A stretch of 64,000 nt of DNA from Streptomyces sp. XD-27 (GCF_030553055.1 NZ_CP130713.1:6820001-6884000); one strand, 5' to 3'; counted from the first letter of the stretch, positions 50,159-59,419 are shown. Numbers and translations: made by a program. Notes: a model not told the origin generated them from the letters alone.

Positions 50159-51325
50159 GTGATCACGTTCCGGAACAGACGGGCGGCCCTTCCCAAGGTG
50201 GCTGCCCTGACCTGCGGCGTCGCCGCCACCGCGCTCGTCCTGAGCGCGTGCGGCGGGTCGGAGGGCTCCGGTACGGCCGACGCCGAGAACGTGGCGACCG
50301 CGACCTCGATGGAGGAGGCGGGCGGGTTGGACGCCCTCGTCGCGGCAGCCCAGAAGGAGGGCACGCTCAACGCGATCGCCCTGCCGCGGGACTGGGCCAA
50401 CTACGGGCAGCTGATCGACGGATTCACCGACAAGTACGGGATCAAGGTGAACGTCGAGAACCCGAACGGCTCCAGCGAGGACGAGGTCCGCGCCATCACC
50501 TCCCGCAAGGGCCAGAGCAAGGCCCCGGACGTGGTCGACCTCGGCAGCTCCTTCGCCCACGGCGCCGCCCAGCAGGGCCTGCTCGCCCCGTACCGCGTCG
50601 CCGCCTTCGACGACATCCCCGAGGGCCAGAAGGACCCCAAGGCGCGTTGGTACAACGACTACGGCGGCTACATCTCCATCGGCTGCGACGCCAAGCGGGT
50701 CAAGCGCTGCCCGACGACCTTCGCCGAGCTGCTCAAGCCCGAGTACCCGGGGAAGGTCAGCCTGAACGGCGACCCGACCAAGTCCGGAGCCGCCTTCGCC
50801 GCCGTGTACGCCGCCTCCCTGGCCAACGGCGGTTCCTTCGCCGACATCCAGCCGGGCCTGGACTTCTTCGCCGAGCTGAAGAAGAACGGCAACTACACCT
50901 CGGTCGAGGCCACCGCCGCCACCATCGCAGCGGGCGAGACGCCGATCATCATCGACTGGGACTACCTCAACACCGGCTACGCCGAGAAGCTCAAGGCCAA
51001 GGGCGTGGACTGGGAGGTCGCGGTTCCCGACGACGGCCAGTTCGCGCAGTACTACTCGCAGGCGATCAACAAGGACGCACCGCACCCCGCCGCGGCCCGT
51101 CTGTGGCAGGAGTACGTCTACAGCGCCGTGGGGCAGAACACCTACCTCTACGGCTTCGCCCGCCCGGCGCTGATGATCGCCATGGCCAAGAACGGCACCC
51201 TGGACAGGGATGCCGCGTCCAAGCTGCCGCCGGTGATCGGCGTCCCGTCCTTCCCCAGCGAGGCGCAGGAGACCCAGGCCAAGCGGACCGTGGCCCGGGG
51301 CTGGGGCAAGGCCGTCTCCGGCTGA
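50159..51325 (+). CDS. Extracellular solute-binding lipoprotein
   Basis: A 388-residue lipoprotein, anchored outside the membrane by Cys31 in LSAC. The GTG start at 50159 has GAGGAG upstream and gives a classical lipoprotein signal (FRNRRAALPKVAALTCGVAA). The mature part is a type 2 periplasmic-binding fold of the iron/thiamine/polyamine/2-aminoethylphosphonate group: GTLNAIALPRDWANYGQLID, APDVVDLGSSFAHGA, RWYNDYGGYISIGCD and ETPIIIDWDYLNTG. The PHO box suggests a phosphorus-containing ligand such as a phosphonate or glycerophosphate ester. No permease or ATPase gene is adjacent, so it must work with a transporter encoded elsewhere or be an orphan receptor. Confidence 0.85.
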   Translation: MITFRNRRAALPKVAALTCGVAATALVLSACGGSEGSGTADAENVATATSMEEAGGLDALVAAAQKEGTLNAIALPRDWANYGQLIDGFTDKYGIKVNVENPNGSSEDEVRAITSRKGQSKAPDVVDLGSSFAHGAAQQGLLAPYRVAAFDDIPEGQKDPKARWYNDYGGYISIGCDAKRVKRCPTTFAELLKPEYPGKVSLNGDPTKSGAAFAAVYAASLANGGSFADIQPGLDFFAELKKNGNYTSVEATAATIAAGETPIIIDWDYLNTGYAEKLKAKGVDWEVAVPDDGQFAQYYSQAINKDAPHPAAARLWQEYVYSAVGQNTYLYGFARPALMIAMAKNGTLDRDAASKLPPVIGVPSFPSEAQETQAKRTVARGWGKAVSG

Positions 51326-51471
51326 TCGCCCGGCGACCCGCCTCGGCCCGTGGGCGACGGCGGGTGACGGCGAGTACCCGACCCGGTTGCGCCTCCCCGC
51401 CCGGCGGCCTGGGAAGATCAACTCCGTGGCCGGCGGCCGGGAGGGCTGCCGCGAAGCGGGGAGGCGGTCCC

Positions 51472-52353
51472 ATGGGCAGCGGTATCAGTTCCTTCACCGA
51501 CGATCAGGCGAGGGCGCGGTTCCTGGCCGCGTACGAGCGGGCAATGGAGTTCTGGCCGCGGCCGCGCGAGGAGCGGGACGTGCCGACCCGCTTCGGCACC
51601 ACCCGTGTGTACGGCTACGGAAACGCCGAGGGCGTCCCGCTGGTGCTGCTGCCCGGCGCCAACGCGACGCCCGCCGTGTGGGCGTCGAGCGTCGCCGCGT
51701 TCGCCGAGGACCGGCCCGTGCTGGCCGTCGACCGCGTCGGCGAGCCCGGCCGCAGCACGCAGACCGCTCCGATCCGCTCCGCGGAGGCCACCGCGGACTG
51801 GCTGGAAGAGGTCCTCGCCGGCCTCGGCGTCGACCGGGTCCACCTGGCGGGGATCTCCTACGGCGCCTGGGTCGCGCTCAACCAGGCCGTGCGCCTCCCC
51901 GACCGGATCGTCTCGCTCACCCTGGCCGAACCGGCGCAGGCCCTGGCCCCGCTCAAGCCCGGCTTCCTCCTGTCAGCCGTCGCCGCCATGGTGAGCGGCT
52001 CCGAGGACTTCCGGCGCCGCTGGTTCGGCAAGATCGTCGGCGACACGGGCGAGAGCCCGGAATGCGCGGAGGCGCAGGCCCGGTTGGTCGTCGAGGCGAT
52101 GCGCGGATTCCGGGGACGGCTGCTGCCGCCGCGGAAGGTCGGCGACGACGAGCTGCGTTCGGTCACCGCGCCCGTCCTGGTGCTGCTGGGCGGCGCCAGC
52201 CGCGCCATCGACGCCCGCCGCGCGGAGGCCAGGGCACGCCTCCTGCCGAACGCGCGGACCGAGGTGGTTCCGGGAGCCGGACACGCGATACCGGTGAGCG
52301 TGCTGAACAGCCGCGTCCCGGCGTTCGTCCGCGATGCGGAGACCGGCCGCTGA
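51472..52353 (+). CDS. Alpha/beta hydrolase
   Basis: A 293-residue cytoplasmic alpha/beta hydrolase. LVLLPGANATPAVWASS is the oxyanion region, Ser in GISYGAWVA near residue 126 the nucleophile, Asp near AIDARRA and His in VPGAGHAIPV complete the triad. ATG 51472 follows GGAGG. It lies 146 bp after the solute-binding protein gene on the same strand; a shared transcript and thus phosphate control are possible but not shown. Substrate unknown. Confidence 0.85.
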   Translation: MGSGISSFTDDQARARFLAAYERAMEFWPRPREERDVPTRFGTTRVYGYGNAEGVPLVLLPGANATPAVWASSVAAFAEDRPVLAVDRVGEPGRSTQTAPIRSAEATADWLEEVLAGLGVDRVHLAGISYGAWVALNQAVRLPDRIVSLTLAEPAQALAPLKPGFLLSAVAAMVSGSEDFRRRWFGKIVGDTGESPECAEAQARLVVEAMRGFRGRLLPPRKVGDDELRSVTAPVLVLLGGASRAIDARRAEARARLLPNARTEVVPGAGHAIPVSVLNSRVPAFVRDAETGR

Positions 52354-52368
52354 ACCCGTTCGCCGTCC

Positions 52369-52425
52369 TGGATCCCGGGTCTTGGATGCCGGGTCCTGGA
52401 CCCCGGGTCCTGGATCCCAGGGTCC
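52369..52425. repeat. 14-bp tandem repeat between convergent genes
   Basis: Four imperfect units of TGGATCCCGGGTCC (52369, 52383, 52397, 52411). The last unit and the following bases also form an inverted repeat (CCTGGATCCC/GGGTCCAGG), so the array may act as a bidirectional terminator between the hydrolase and the aldo/keto reductase. Confidence 0.85.
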
Positions 52426-52438
52426 AGGATCCCCGGGC

Positions 52439-53368
52439 TCAGGCCGCGCCCCGGTGGAGGCCGTCCAGGACGGCCAGTTCGGCCTCGGAGAGGCGCAGCG
52501 CGCCGGCGGCCACGTTGTCGACGAGGTGATCGGGGTCGCCGGTGCCGGGGATGGCCAGTACGTGCGGCCCGCGGTGCAGCGTCCACGCGAGTCGCACCTG
52601 CGCCGGGCTCGCCCCGTGCGCCCGCGCGATGGCGAGCACCTCCGCACTGTCGCCGCCGCTCGCGCCCGTCTCGCGTCCCGTACCGGCGACCGCGTAGAAC
52701 GGCACGAACGCGACGCCCTGTTCGCCGCAGCCGCGCACGAACGCGTCGTCCTCGGGCCGCACGCCGATGCCGTACATGTTCTGGACGCAGACCACCGGCG
52801 CGATGGCCTGGGCCTCGGCGAGGTGCTCGGCGGTGACGTTGGAGATGCCGAGGTGGCGGATGAGCCCGGCGTCGCGCAGCTCGGCCAGGGCGCCGAACCG
52901 CTCGGCGATCGAATCGGTCCCGACGACGCGCAGGTTGACCACGTCGAGATGGTCGCGGCCGAGCTGGCGCAGGTTCTCCTCGACCTGGCCGCGCAGTTGC
53001 TCCGGGGTCCTCGCGTGCGGCGCCCACTGCCCCGCCGCGTCCCGGCACGGGCCGACCTTCGTCGCGATGACGAGGTCGTCCGGATACGGGGCCAGGGCCC
53101 GGTTGATCAGCTCGTTGGCGGAGCGCAGCGGCGAGAAGTAGAAGGCGGCGGTGTCGATGTGGTTCACACCGAGCTCAACGGCGCGGCGCAGTACGTTGAT
53201 CGCCTGCTCGCGGTCGCGGGGCACGGCGGCGGGGACAAGCGCCCCGCCGGTCTGCGGCAGGCGCATCGCACCGAACCCGATCCGGTTGACTTCCAGGTCG
53301 CCGAGCTTCCACGTACCCGATGCGGCCGCGGTGATCATCTCTGAGGTCATGCGGGAATGATCTTTCAT
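52439..53368 (-). CDS. Aldo/keto reductase
   Basis: A (beta/alpha)8-barrel NADPH-dependent oxidoreductase, about 303-309 residues. NRIGFGAMRLPQTG starts the barrel, HIDTAAFYFSP carries the catalytic Asp and Tyr, VIATKVGP the Lys, and GLIRHLGISNVTAEHLAE and VLAIPGTGDPDHLVDN are the cofactor loops. The fourth catalytic residue, usually His in DLYxxH, is replaced (HLDVVNLRV), as in several aldo/keto reductase subgroups. Neither candidate start (53368 or 53350) has a strong ribosome binding site. The natural carbonyl substrate is not evident. Confidence 0.85.
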   Translation of the reverse strand: MKDHSRMTSEMITAAASGTWKLGDLEVNRIGFGAMRLPQTGGALVPAAVPRDREQAINVLRRAVELGVNHIDTAAFYFSPLRSANELINRALAPYPDDLVIATKVGPCRDAAGQWAPHARTPEQLRGQVEENLRQLGRDHLDVVNLRVVGTDSIAERFGALAELRDAGLIRHLGISNVTAEHLAEAQAIAPVVCVQNMYGIGVRPEDDAFVRGCGEQGVAFVPFYAVAGTGRETGASGGDSAEVLAIARAHGASPAQVRLAWTLHRGPHVLAIPGTGDPDHLVDNVAAGALRLSEAELAVLDGLHRGAA

Positions 53369-53406
53369 GAACCACGCTGACCGCCAGTCCTGGACGACGG
53401 GTGCCT

Positions 53407-53435
53407 GCCCCGGCCGGAGCCGATCCGGCCGGGGC
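53407..53435. terminator. Terminator after D,D-carboxypeptidase gene
   Basis: An 11-bp perfect stem (53407-53417 with 53425-53435) and 7-base loop, about 20 bp beyond the stop of the minus-strand carboxypeptidase gene. Confidence 0.8.
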
Positions 53436-53454
53436 GTCGGCGGCTCAGCGGACG

Positions 53455-54390
53455 TCAGTCCTGCTGCGCCTCGGGCGAGAGCTCACGCCACTTCACCGTC
53501 GACTTGGTGCGGAACGACCAGTCGAGCATCTTCTTGGCGTCCGTGTAGCGGTTGGTGTCGTTGAGGATGACACCCACCACCGTGCGGTCGCCGCGCTTCG
53601 CGGCGAACACCAGGCACTTGCCGGCCGCGGTGCCGGTGCCGGTCTTTATACCGATGGCGCCCCGGTACGAGCCGAGCAGCTTGTTGGTGTTCTCCCAGGT
53701 GTAGATCCGCGTCCCGCCGTTGGCGGCCGGGGCCTTCTGCTTGGTGATGGTCGTCTTCACGACCGTACCGAACGTGGTGTTGCCGATCGCGTGCCGGGCC
53801 AGCTTCGCCATGTCCCGCGGCGTGGTGAAGTTGCGGTTGCTCTGCGAGATGCCGTCGAAGGAGTCGTACTGGGTCTTCGACATCCCCAGCGCCCTGGCCT
53901 TGCTGTTCATCTTGGAGACGAACGACTTGGTGCGCTTGGCCATCGTGTCGCCGGTGCCGAACGTGTCGGCCAGCGCGTAGGCGGCGTCGCAGCCCGACGG
54001 CAGCATCAGCGCGTACAGCAACTGCCGCACGGTGACCTTGTCACCGGTCTTCAGGTCGGCCGTGCTGGCACCCTGACGGGTGACGTAGTCACGGTACGCC
54101 TTCTTGACGGTGACCTTCTTGTCCAGGTTCACCCCGCGGGTGTCGAGCACCACGACCGCGGTCATGATCTTGGTGGTGCTCGCCATCTGGCGCTGGGTGT
54201 CCGCGCCCTTGCCCCACAGCTGCTTGTTGGACCCGCTGTCCAGGAGGTACGCGCCCTTCGCCGTGACACCGGACGGGCCGGTCGTCGCTTCGGCGGTCGC
54301 GGCCGGCAGCACCACCGACAGGGCCGCGGTCGAGGCTATGACCGTCGCTCCCCAGCGGCGCATCGCCCCGCCCCCACATGCTCGTTCCAT
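53455..54390 (-). CDS. Serine-type D-Ala-D-Ala carboxypeptidase (S11)
   Basis: A 311-residue exported penicillin-binding enzyme that trims pentapeptides in peptidoglycan. It has an amino-terminal signal (RRWGATVIASTAALSVVLPA), the nucleophile motif STTK at 71-74, SGC at 132-134 in the place of SGN, and KTG at 249-251. The SGC variant is common in streptomycete S11 enzymes. There is no carboxy-terminal membrane anchor; the protein ends soon after RELSPEAQQD, so it is secreted or loosely wall-bound. ATG 54390 has GGAG six bases upstream; an ATG at 54432 is less likely. Confidence 0.92.
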   Translation of the reverse strand: MERACGGGAMRRWGATVIASTAALSVVLPAATAEATTGPSGVTAKGAYLLDSGSNKQLWGKGADTQRQMASTTKIMTAVVVLDTRGVNLDKKVTVKKAYRDYVTRQGASTADLKTGDKVTVRQLLYALMLPSGCDAAYALADTFGTGDTMAKRTKSFVSKMNSKARALGMSKTQYDSFDGISQSNRNFTTPRDMAKLARHAIGNTTFGTVVKTTITKQKAPAANGGTRIYTWENTNKLLGSYRGAIGIKTGTGTAAGKCLVFAAKRGDRTVVGVILNDTNRYTDAKKMLDWSFRTKSTVKWRELSPEAQQD

Positions 54391-54526
54391 ATGCGCTCCG
54401 TTCTCAGAATGGAAGGAAATGGGCGAGCGCATAGTCTCATCCGGTTAAATCCGAAAAAACCACGGGGGCGTGGCCCACCGTCAGGAGTCCGCGTACGAGG
54501 GGGGTTACGGGCGCGGTACGAGGAGG

Positions 54527-55039
54527 TCAGAGCGGGCGGCGGGCGCGGGCCGCGGCGGCGCGGCCGATCTCGTCGACGAGCGGCAGCACGCGGTACGCCA
54601 CGCGCTCGCGCAGCGCCATCTCGGTGCGGGTGCGCACCACGCCCGGCAGCCGGATCAGCCGCTGGATCACGTCCTCGAGGTGTTCGTTGTCCCGCGCCAC
54701 GACCCGCGTCAGCAGATCGCCCCCGCCGGTGATCGAGAACGCCTCGATGATCTCCGGCACCGCGGCCAGGGCGTCGCCGACGTCATCCAGGTGCCCCTGC
54801 GTGACCTCGATGTGGATGAACGCCAGCACCGGATGGCCGAGGGCGGCGGGCGACAGATACGGGCCGGAACCGGTGATCACACCGTCCCGCTCCAGCCGGT
54901 CCAGCCTGGCCTGCAGGGTGCCGCGGGCGATGCCCAGCGTGCGCGCGTACTCCCGGACACTGGTGCGCGGCTGTTCCAGCAGCAGGCGCAGGATTCTCGC
55001 GTCGAGCGCGTCCACCGACGCCGGGTCCACCGCCGACAT
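54527..55039 (-). CDS. Lrp/AsnC family regulator
   Basis: A 170-residue feast/famine regulator. The amino-terminal HTH (LDARILRLLLEQPRTSVREY, then TLGIARGTLQARLDRLERDG) is followed by the RAM effector domain (VLAFIHIEVTQGHLDDVGDA, SITGGGDLLTRVVARDNEHL). ATG 55039 is preceded by GGAGG at a slightly long distance. It is divergent from the FUSC-type gene with about 210 bp between, suggesting it controls that transporter in response to an amino acid or related compound. Confidence 0.9.
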   Translation of the reverse strand: MSAVDPASVDALDARILRLLLEQPRTSVREYARTLGIARGTLQARLDRLERDGVITGSGPYLSPAALGHPVLAFIHIEVTQGHLDDVGDALAAVPEIIEAFSITGGGDLLTRVVARDNEHLEDVIQRLIRLPGVVRTRTEMALRERVAYRVLPLVDEIGRAAAARARRPL

Positions 55040-55247
55040 GGGCCAACGGCCTCCCTCTGGTCGGAACATCTGGCGTCCGACTGTACCAATGGCACACCTA
55101 TGGCGGCATCGGTTGAGCCACTGTCCCTGCGGATGCTTTCCTTCTCCCGACAATGGCGTTGCGGGGAGTCCCGCAGCGCCTTTTCCATGCCCGGAACAGT
55201 CTTCCCACGTCGGGAACAGCGCGCATCAGAGGATTCAGAGGATTCAG

Positions 55248-56765
55248 GTGATCAGGGGGCGTTCGGCGACCGTGCTGCAACGGATGTTCATGACTCCGGA
55301 CCCGGGCCGGCTGCGGCTGCGCACCTCGGCGCGGGCCGTCGTCGGCGTCGGCCTGGCGGTGACCGCGACCGAGCTGTGCGGGCTGTCGCTGGCCGCCTCG
55401 ATCACCGCGGGACTCGCCGCGATGCTGGCGCTGTTCACCGTCGCCGACCCCACCGTACGCCGCCAGGCCGGCACCACCGCGCTGCTGCCGCTGGCCGGGT
55501 TCCCCGTGCTGGCGGCGGCTACCGCACTGCACGAGCTGCCGCTCCTGCGCGACGCCGCGTTCCTCGCTGTGGTCTTCTGCGGGGTCGCGGCCCGCCGCTG
55601 GGGGCCGCGTGGCAACGCGCTGGGCATCTTCGCGTTCATGATGTTCTTCGCCACCCAGTTCCTGCACGCCGTCCCCGGCCAGCTGCCCCAGCTGTACGCG
55701 GCCGTGGCGATAGCCCTGCTGGCGGTGGCGGGCGTCCGGTTCGGTGCCTGGTGCATCGAGCGCCACAACCCGCCACCGGCCGCCCCGGCCCCGCCGGGCG
55801 GGCGCCGGCTGGCCCACCCGGCGACCCGGCAGGCGTTCCAGGCCACCGCTGCCTGCGCCTTCGCCCTCGCCGTCGGGCAGGCGCTCTCCGACGAACGCTG
55901 GTACTGGGCCGTCGGCGCCGCCTGGTGGATCTTCGTCAACACCGCCTCGCGCGGCGAGACGCTCGTCCGCGGCCTCCGCCGGGTCGTCGGCACGGTCTGC
56001 GGCATCGCGGCCGGCCTGGTGGTCGCCGTACCGCTGCACGGCGAGCCCGCACCCACCGTCGCCCTGGTCGCCCTCTGCGTGTTCGGGATCTTCTACACGG
56101 CGGCCCCGTCGTACAGCTGGATGATGTTCTTCGTCACCGTGATGGCCGCCCTGCTGTACGGGCTGATGGGCGTGCTGCACCCGGGGCTGCTGGCGCTGCG
56201 CCTGGGGCAGACCGCCGTCGGCGCGCTCGGCGCGGCGCTGGCTGTCGCGCTCGTCCTGCCGATCACCACCCACGCCGCGACCGACGCGTGGATCCAGCGC
56301 GCCCTGCACTGCGTACGGCGCTGCACCGCGGCGGCCGCGCGGCGGCTCGCGGGCGACGCGACCGCCGACCCCGCCCCGGACGTCGCCGAACTGGAACTCC
56401 TGCTGGCCCGGGTACGGCTCTCCCTCGCCCCGCTGCTGCACCCGCTCAGCCCGCTGCGCGCCCGCAAGGACCGGGCCCGCGCGGTCATGGTGCTCCTCGA
56501 CGACTGCGCCCGGCAGGTGCGCGGGCTGGCCGAGACGGCCGCCGACCCCGACGCCTCCCACGACGCCCGGCTCACCGCGGCCTGCCAGCGGGTGGAGGCG
56601 GCGGTCCACCGGCTGACCTCGCCGGGCCGCGAGCCGTCGCCGGCCTCCGCCGCCCTCGCGGCCGACGCGCACCACCACCCGGGTGCGGAGCGGGCACTGG
56701 CTCATCTGCACGGACTGGAGACGGCGCTGACCGGCCTGGCCGCGCCGCTGGGCGCGGCCAGGTAG
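55248..56765 (+). CDS. FUSC family membrane protein
   Basis: A 505-residue aromatic-acid-exporter-like (FUSC/YccS) protein with two sets of helices. The first set spans about 20-165 (ALLPLAGFPVLAAATALHEL, GIFAFMMFFATQFLHAV), the second about 185-345 (FVNTASRGETLVRGLRRVVG, FFVTVMAALLYGLMGVLHPG), followed by a cytoplasmic helical domain. TASRGETLVRGLRRVVGT matches the FUSC signature around the conserved Arg. The GTG start at 55248 has GAGG six bases upstream. The protein probably exports small organic acids or relieves their toxicity. Control by the divergent Lrp regulator is likely. Confidence 0.85.
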   Translation: MIRGRSATVLQRMFMTPDPGRLRLRTSARAVVGVGLAVTATELCGLSLAASITAGLAAMLALFTVADPTVRRQAGTTALLPLAGFPVLAAATALHELPLLRDAAFLAVVFCGVAARRWGPRGNALGIFAFMMFFATQFLHAVPGQLPQLYAAVAIALLAVAGVRFGAWCIERHNPPPAAPAPPGGRRLAHPATRQAFQATAACAFALAVGQALSDERWYWAVGAAWWIFVNTASRGETLVRGLRRVVGTVCGIAAGLVVAVPLHGEPAPTVALVALCVFGIFYTAAPSYSWMMFFVTVMAALLYGLMGVLHPGLLALRLGQTAVGALGAALAVALVLPITTHAATDAWIQRALHCVRRCTAAAARRLAGDATADPAPDVAELELLLARVRLSLAPLLHPLSPLRARKDRARAVMVLLDDCARQVRGLAETAADPDASHDARLTAACQRVEAAVHRLTSPGREPSPASAALAADAHHHPGAERALAHLHGLETALTGLAAPLGAAR

Positions 56766-56797
56766 CCCGGGCTGCCCGCCCGGCCTCTCAGAACGCC

Positions 56798-56832
56798 GAA
56801 GGGGGCCCTCCGCGACGCGGAGGGCCCCCTTC
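56798..56832. terminator. Terminator between FUSC and CbiX-like genes
   Basis: A perfect 16-bp stem (56798-56813 with 56817-56832) and a 3-base loop, 33 bp after the FUSC stop, between convergent genes. Confidence 0.88.
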
Positions 56833-56944
56833 CGTGCGGAGTGGGCGGATCGAGGCCGTATGGCGCGTACAGCGGCTCATACGGCTCGTGTGGCGGCTCG
56901 CCTCGTAGGGGGAGCGGCGGTGTACCGGGAGCGGGCGGTGCTGC

Positions 56945-57949
56945 TCAGCGCAGCGGCGCGCCCTGCGCCCCCGACCGCAGCGTGATGCCCACGGCCGCCG
57001 CGTACTGCGACAGCACCAGCTTGCCCACGGCCGGGTACGCGCCGAGCGGCTCCGCCGTCGCACAGCCGGCCTCGCGGGCGGCCTCGGCGGGCACCTCGCC
57101 GGCCACCTCGGGGCCGATCAGGTACGGGGCCAGGGCGAGCTGCCCGGAGCCGGAGCCCCGCAGCTGCTCCGCCACCCGGACCACGGAGCCCTCCTCGTCC
57201 AGCGCCGCGGCCATCACCGGCACCGCGAGGCGCGCGGAGAGCAGCATGCCGGTGATCCCGGCGGCCTGCACGGCCTCGGGGCCGCCGACCGTGGCCAGGA
57301 TGATGCCGTCCGCGGCCGTCGCCACGGTGAACAGGCGGGCGCGGTCGGCACGGGCGAGCCCGGCCTCCGACAGCCGTACATGCAGCGCCTCGGCCAGCAG
57401 CGGGTGCGGGCCCAGCACATCGGTGATCTCGGCGGCGGACCCGCTGCTCACCACGGCTTCGCGTATCCGCCGCAGCAGCCCGGACTCCGGACCGGCCAGC
57501 AGCGGGACCACGACGGCCGCCGGGCCCTGCGCGGCGGCGCGCACGCCGGACTCGTCGAGCGGGACCTCGGCCGGGTCCACGCCCTCCGCCTCGGCGACGA
57601 CGAGCAACTCCTCGCGGGCCGCGCGCGCCGCTTCCTCGGCCCGGCGCACCCGGTCCCCGCGCTCCTCGGCCGCCTGCTTGAGCACGGCCTCCAGCTGCGG
57701 GAACTCCCCGCCGTCCGCCTCCGCGAAGGCCAGTCGGGCGTCGAGACCGGGCAGCTCGGAGCGGGTGATGCTCAGGATCTCCTCCGCCACGCCGCGCGCG
57801 GCGGCATCGGGCGCACCCGGTACGGCGAGCACCAGCGGAGGTGCGCCGACGGGTGCGGCCGCGGGCTCCGGTCGGCGGTGCCGTCCGGACTGGCGGGGAC
57901 GCGGTGTTCGTACTGGCAGGCCGGACGAGGGCCCTGTGGGGGAGCTCAT
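56945..57949 (-). CDS. CbiX/sirohydrochlorin chelatase-like protein
   Basis: A 334-residue protein with the double alpha/beta fold of CbiX/SirB chelatases that insert cobalt or iron into sirohydrochlorin. Homologous segments are LVLAVPGAPDAAARGVAEEI, AAVVVPLLAGPESGLLRRIR and TDVLGPHPLLAEALHVRLSE; the last carries a His where CbiX has one. The amino-terminal HGS motif of CbiX, containing the first metal-binding His, reads VPG here. The missing His leaves chelatase activity in doubt. No cob genes are adjacent. A Pro/Arg-rich extension of about 35 residues precedes the fold. Confidence 0.7.
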   Translation of the reverse strand: MSSPTGPSSGLPVRTPRPRQSGRHRRPEPAAAPVGAPPLVLAVPGAPDAAARGVAEEILSITRSELPGLDARLAFAEADGGEFPQLEAVLKQAAEERGDRVRRAEEAARAAREELLVVAEAEGVDPAEVPLDESGVRAAAQGPAAVVVPLLAGPESGLLRRIREAVVSSGSAAEITDVLGPHPLLAEALHVRLSEAGLARADRARLFTVATAADGIILATVGGPEAVQAAGITGMLLSARLAVPVMAAALDEEGSVVRVAEQLRGSGSGQLALAPYLIGPEVAGEVPAEAAREAGCATAEPLGAYPAVGKLVLSQYAAAVGITLRSGAQGAPLR

Positions 57950-58168
57950 GGCGCCGCATGTTAGTCGTTCGAAGCCCTGTGCTGCGCGGGCGGGGGCGAC
58001 GTCGGGTCATACGTCCAGCTATGCCGGTTTCCATATTGACGCCCGCGGTCCGGACCAGTGCTTCCGGGGCCTCGCAGGACGCGTGCCCGCAGCTCACGAG
58101 CGCCGCGGGTTCCGGCACAGGCCCCGCACCTCCGCACCGGACCCGCGCCTCCGCAACAGGCCCGCGCC
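57950..58168. other. Intergenic, no gene seen
   Basis: 219 bp between two minus-strand genes. Some AT-rich sequence around 58015-58040 could hold the CbiX-like gene's promoter. No coding sequence or strong hairpin is recognised. Confidence 0.4.
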
Positions 58169-59419
58169 TCACATCACGCGCAGCAGCGCCGCGTCCTGAG
58201 GGAGCAGCAGTCGGTCGGTGGCGAGCGCCGCCGCCACGCGCAGCGCGCCGGCCAGCGGGTCCGCGGGGGACTCGACGACCCGGGCATGCGGCAGCCGCGC
58301 CCACAGCTCGGCGCGTACGGGGCGCAGCAGCGGCTCGCCCATGCGGAAGAGGCCGCCGGTGAGTGCCACCGTGCACGTCTCGCCGCGTCCGGCCGCCCGG
58401 CCGGGGGCGTGGCCCGCCGCCGCCACGGCGGTCGCCGTCCTCGCCCGGCCCGCGGCCGCGCCAGGGGCCCGCCCGTCCGCCGGACCGGCATGCCCGGCCA
58501 GGTCGGCCGGATGCGCCATGCTCTCGGGGTCCGCCGGGGTGGTGGGCGTACGGTGCCCGTCCCATGCCCTGCCCCGTGTCCCGGGGGACCCCCGGTCGCC
58601 GCGTTCCGGTGCCTCGCCGGCCGGGTGCGCGCCGTGCGGGCAGACCGCTTCCGCCGCCTCGGCGATGTGCCGGGCCGCCTGCCGCAGGATCCGCGCCGCC
58701 ACCGGGTCCTCGGCCGCGCACCGGCCGACCTCCGGCGCGAACGACGCCAGTACGGCGGGCCGGTCGGCCCGCGGATACAGGGCGCCGGGCAGCTCTCCTG
58801 CCGGCCCGAAGACCGCCTCCGCCCGCGCGAGCAGCGCCACCGAGCCGCCGTGCCGCCCGTCGTGGGCGCGCAGCGCCGCCTCCAGGCCGGCCCGGCCGAT
58901 CCACGCCCCGCCGCCACAGTCCCCGAGGAGATGCCCCCAGCCGTCGGCGCGCCGCCAGCCCGCGGCCAGGTCGGTGCCCAGGGCGATGAGCCCGGTGCCC
59001 GCCGCGACCACCGCGCCGGGCCGTTGGCCGAGCGCTCCGGCGTACGCGATCACCCCGTCGGCGGCCAGCGCGAGCCGCCGCACGCCGAGGGCCCGCCGCA
59101 GGGCGTCCGGGAGCACCGTCCGCAGTTCGCCGCCGAGCGCGGCCATGCCCGCCGCCCCGACACAGGCGGCCGCCGGCCGCTCCGCTCCGGCCTCGCGCAG
59201 CAGCTCTCGCGCGGCGGGCACCACCTGGTCCAGCAGGCTGCGCGCGTCGACGCCGCGCGCGCCGACCACGGCCGGGGTGGGCGAGGACCACGTCAGAGGC
59301 TCGCCGAGGCCGTCGATGCCGGGGCCGTCGACGGGCGCCACCGCGACCCGTAAGCCAGAGCCGCCGGAGTCGATGCCGAGCACGTGCCCGGGGGGCTCCG
59401 GGTGCCGTCGTGCGCCCAT
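58169..59419 (-). CDS. BadF/BadG-type kinase (N-acetylglucosamine kinase-like)
   Basis: A 416-residue ASKHA-fold ATPase similar to N-acetylglucosamine kinases. GIDSGGSGLRVAVAPVDGPG near residue 15 is phosphate-1, VVAAGTGLIALGTD near 145 is phosphate-2 and LLGDCGGGAWIGRAGLE is typical of the group. TVALTGGLFRMGEPLLRPVR near 360 is the adenosine motif. A low-complexity insertion of about 80 residues (around 270-350, rich in Gly, Ala, Pro, Arg) separates the kinase core from the adenosine motif. ATG 59419 is 5 bp after the stop of the LURP-one gene, so the two are co-transcribed. Sugar specificity is not shown. Confidence 0.8.
   Translation of the reverse strand: MGARRHPEPPGHVLGIDSGGSGLRVAVAPVDGPGIDGLGEPLTWSSPTPAVVGARGVDARSLLDQVVPAARELLREAGAERPAAACVGAAGMAALGGELRTVLPDALRRALGVRRLALAADGVIAYAGALGQRPGAVVAAGTGLIALGTDLAAGWRRADGWGHLLGDCGGGAWIGRAGLEAALRAHDGRHGGSVALLARAEAVFGPAGELPGALYPRADRPAVLASFAPEVGRCAAEDPVAARILRQAARHIAEAAEAVCPHGAHPAGEAPERGDRGSPGTRGRAWDGHRTPTTPADPESMAHPADLAGHAGPADGRAPGAAAGRARTATAVAAAGHAPGRAAGRGETCTVALTGGLFRMGEPLLRPVRAELWARLPHARVVESPADPLAGALRVAAALATDRLLLPQDAALLRVM

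Noticed and set aside
53455..54390. SGC in place of SGN in the D,D-carboxypeptidase as a possible inactivating change
   Set aside because: The same variant is usual in actinobacterial S11 enzymes, so it is not an anomaly.
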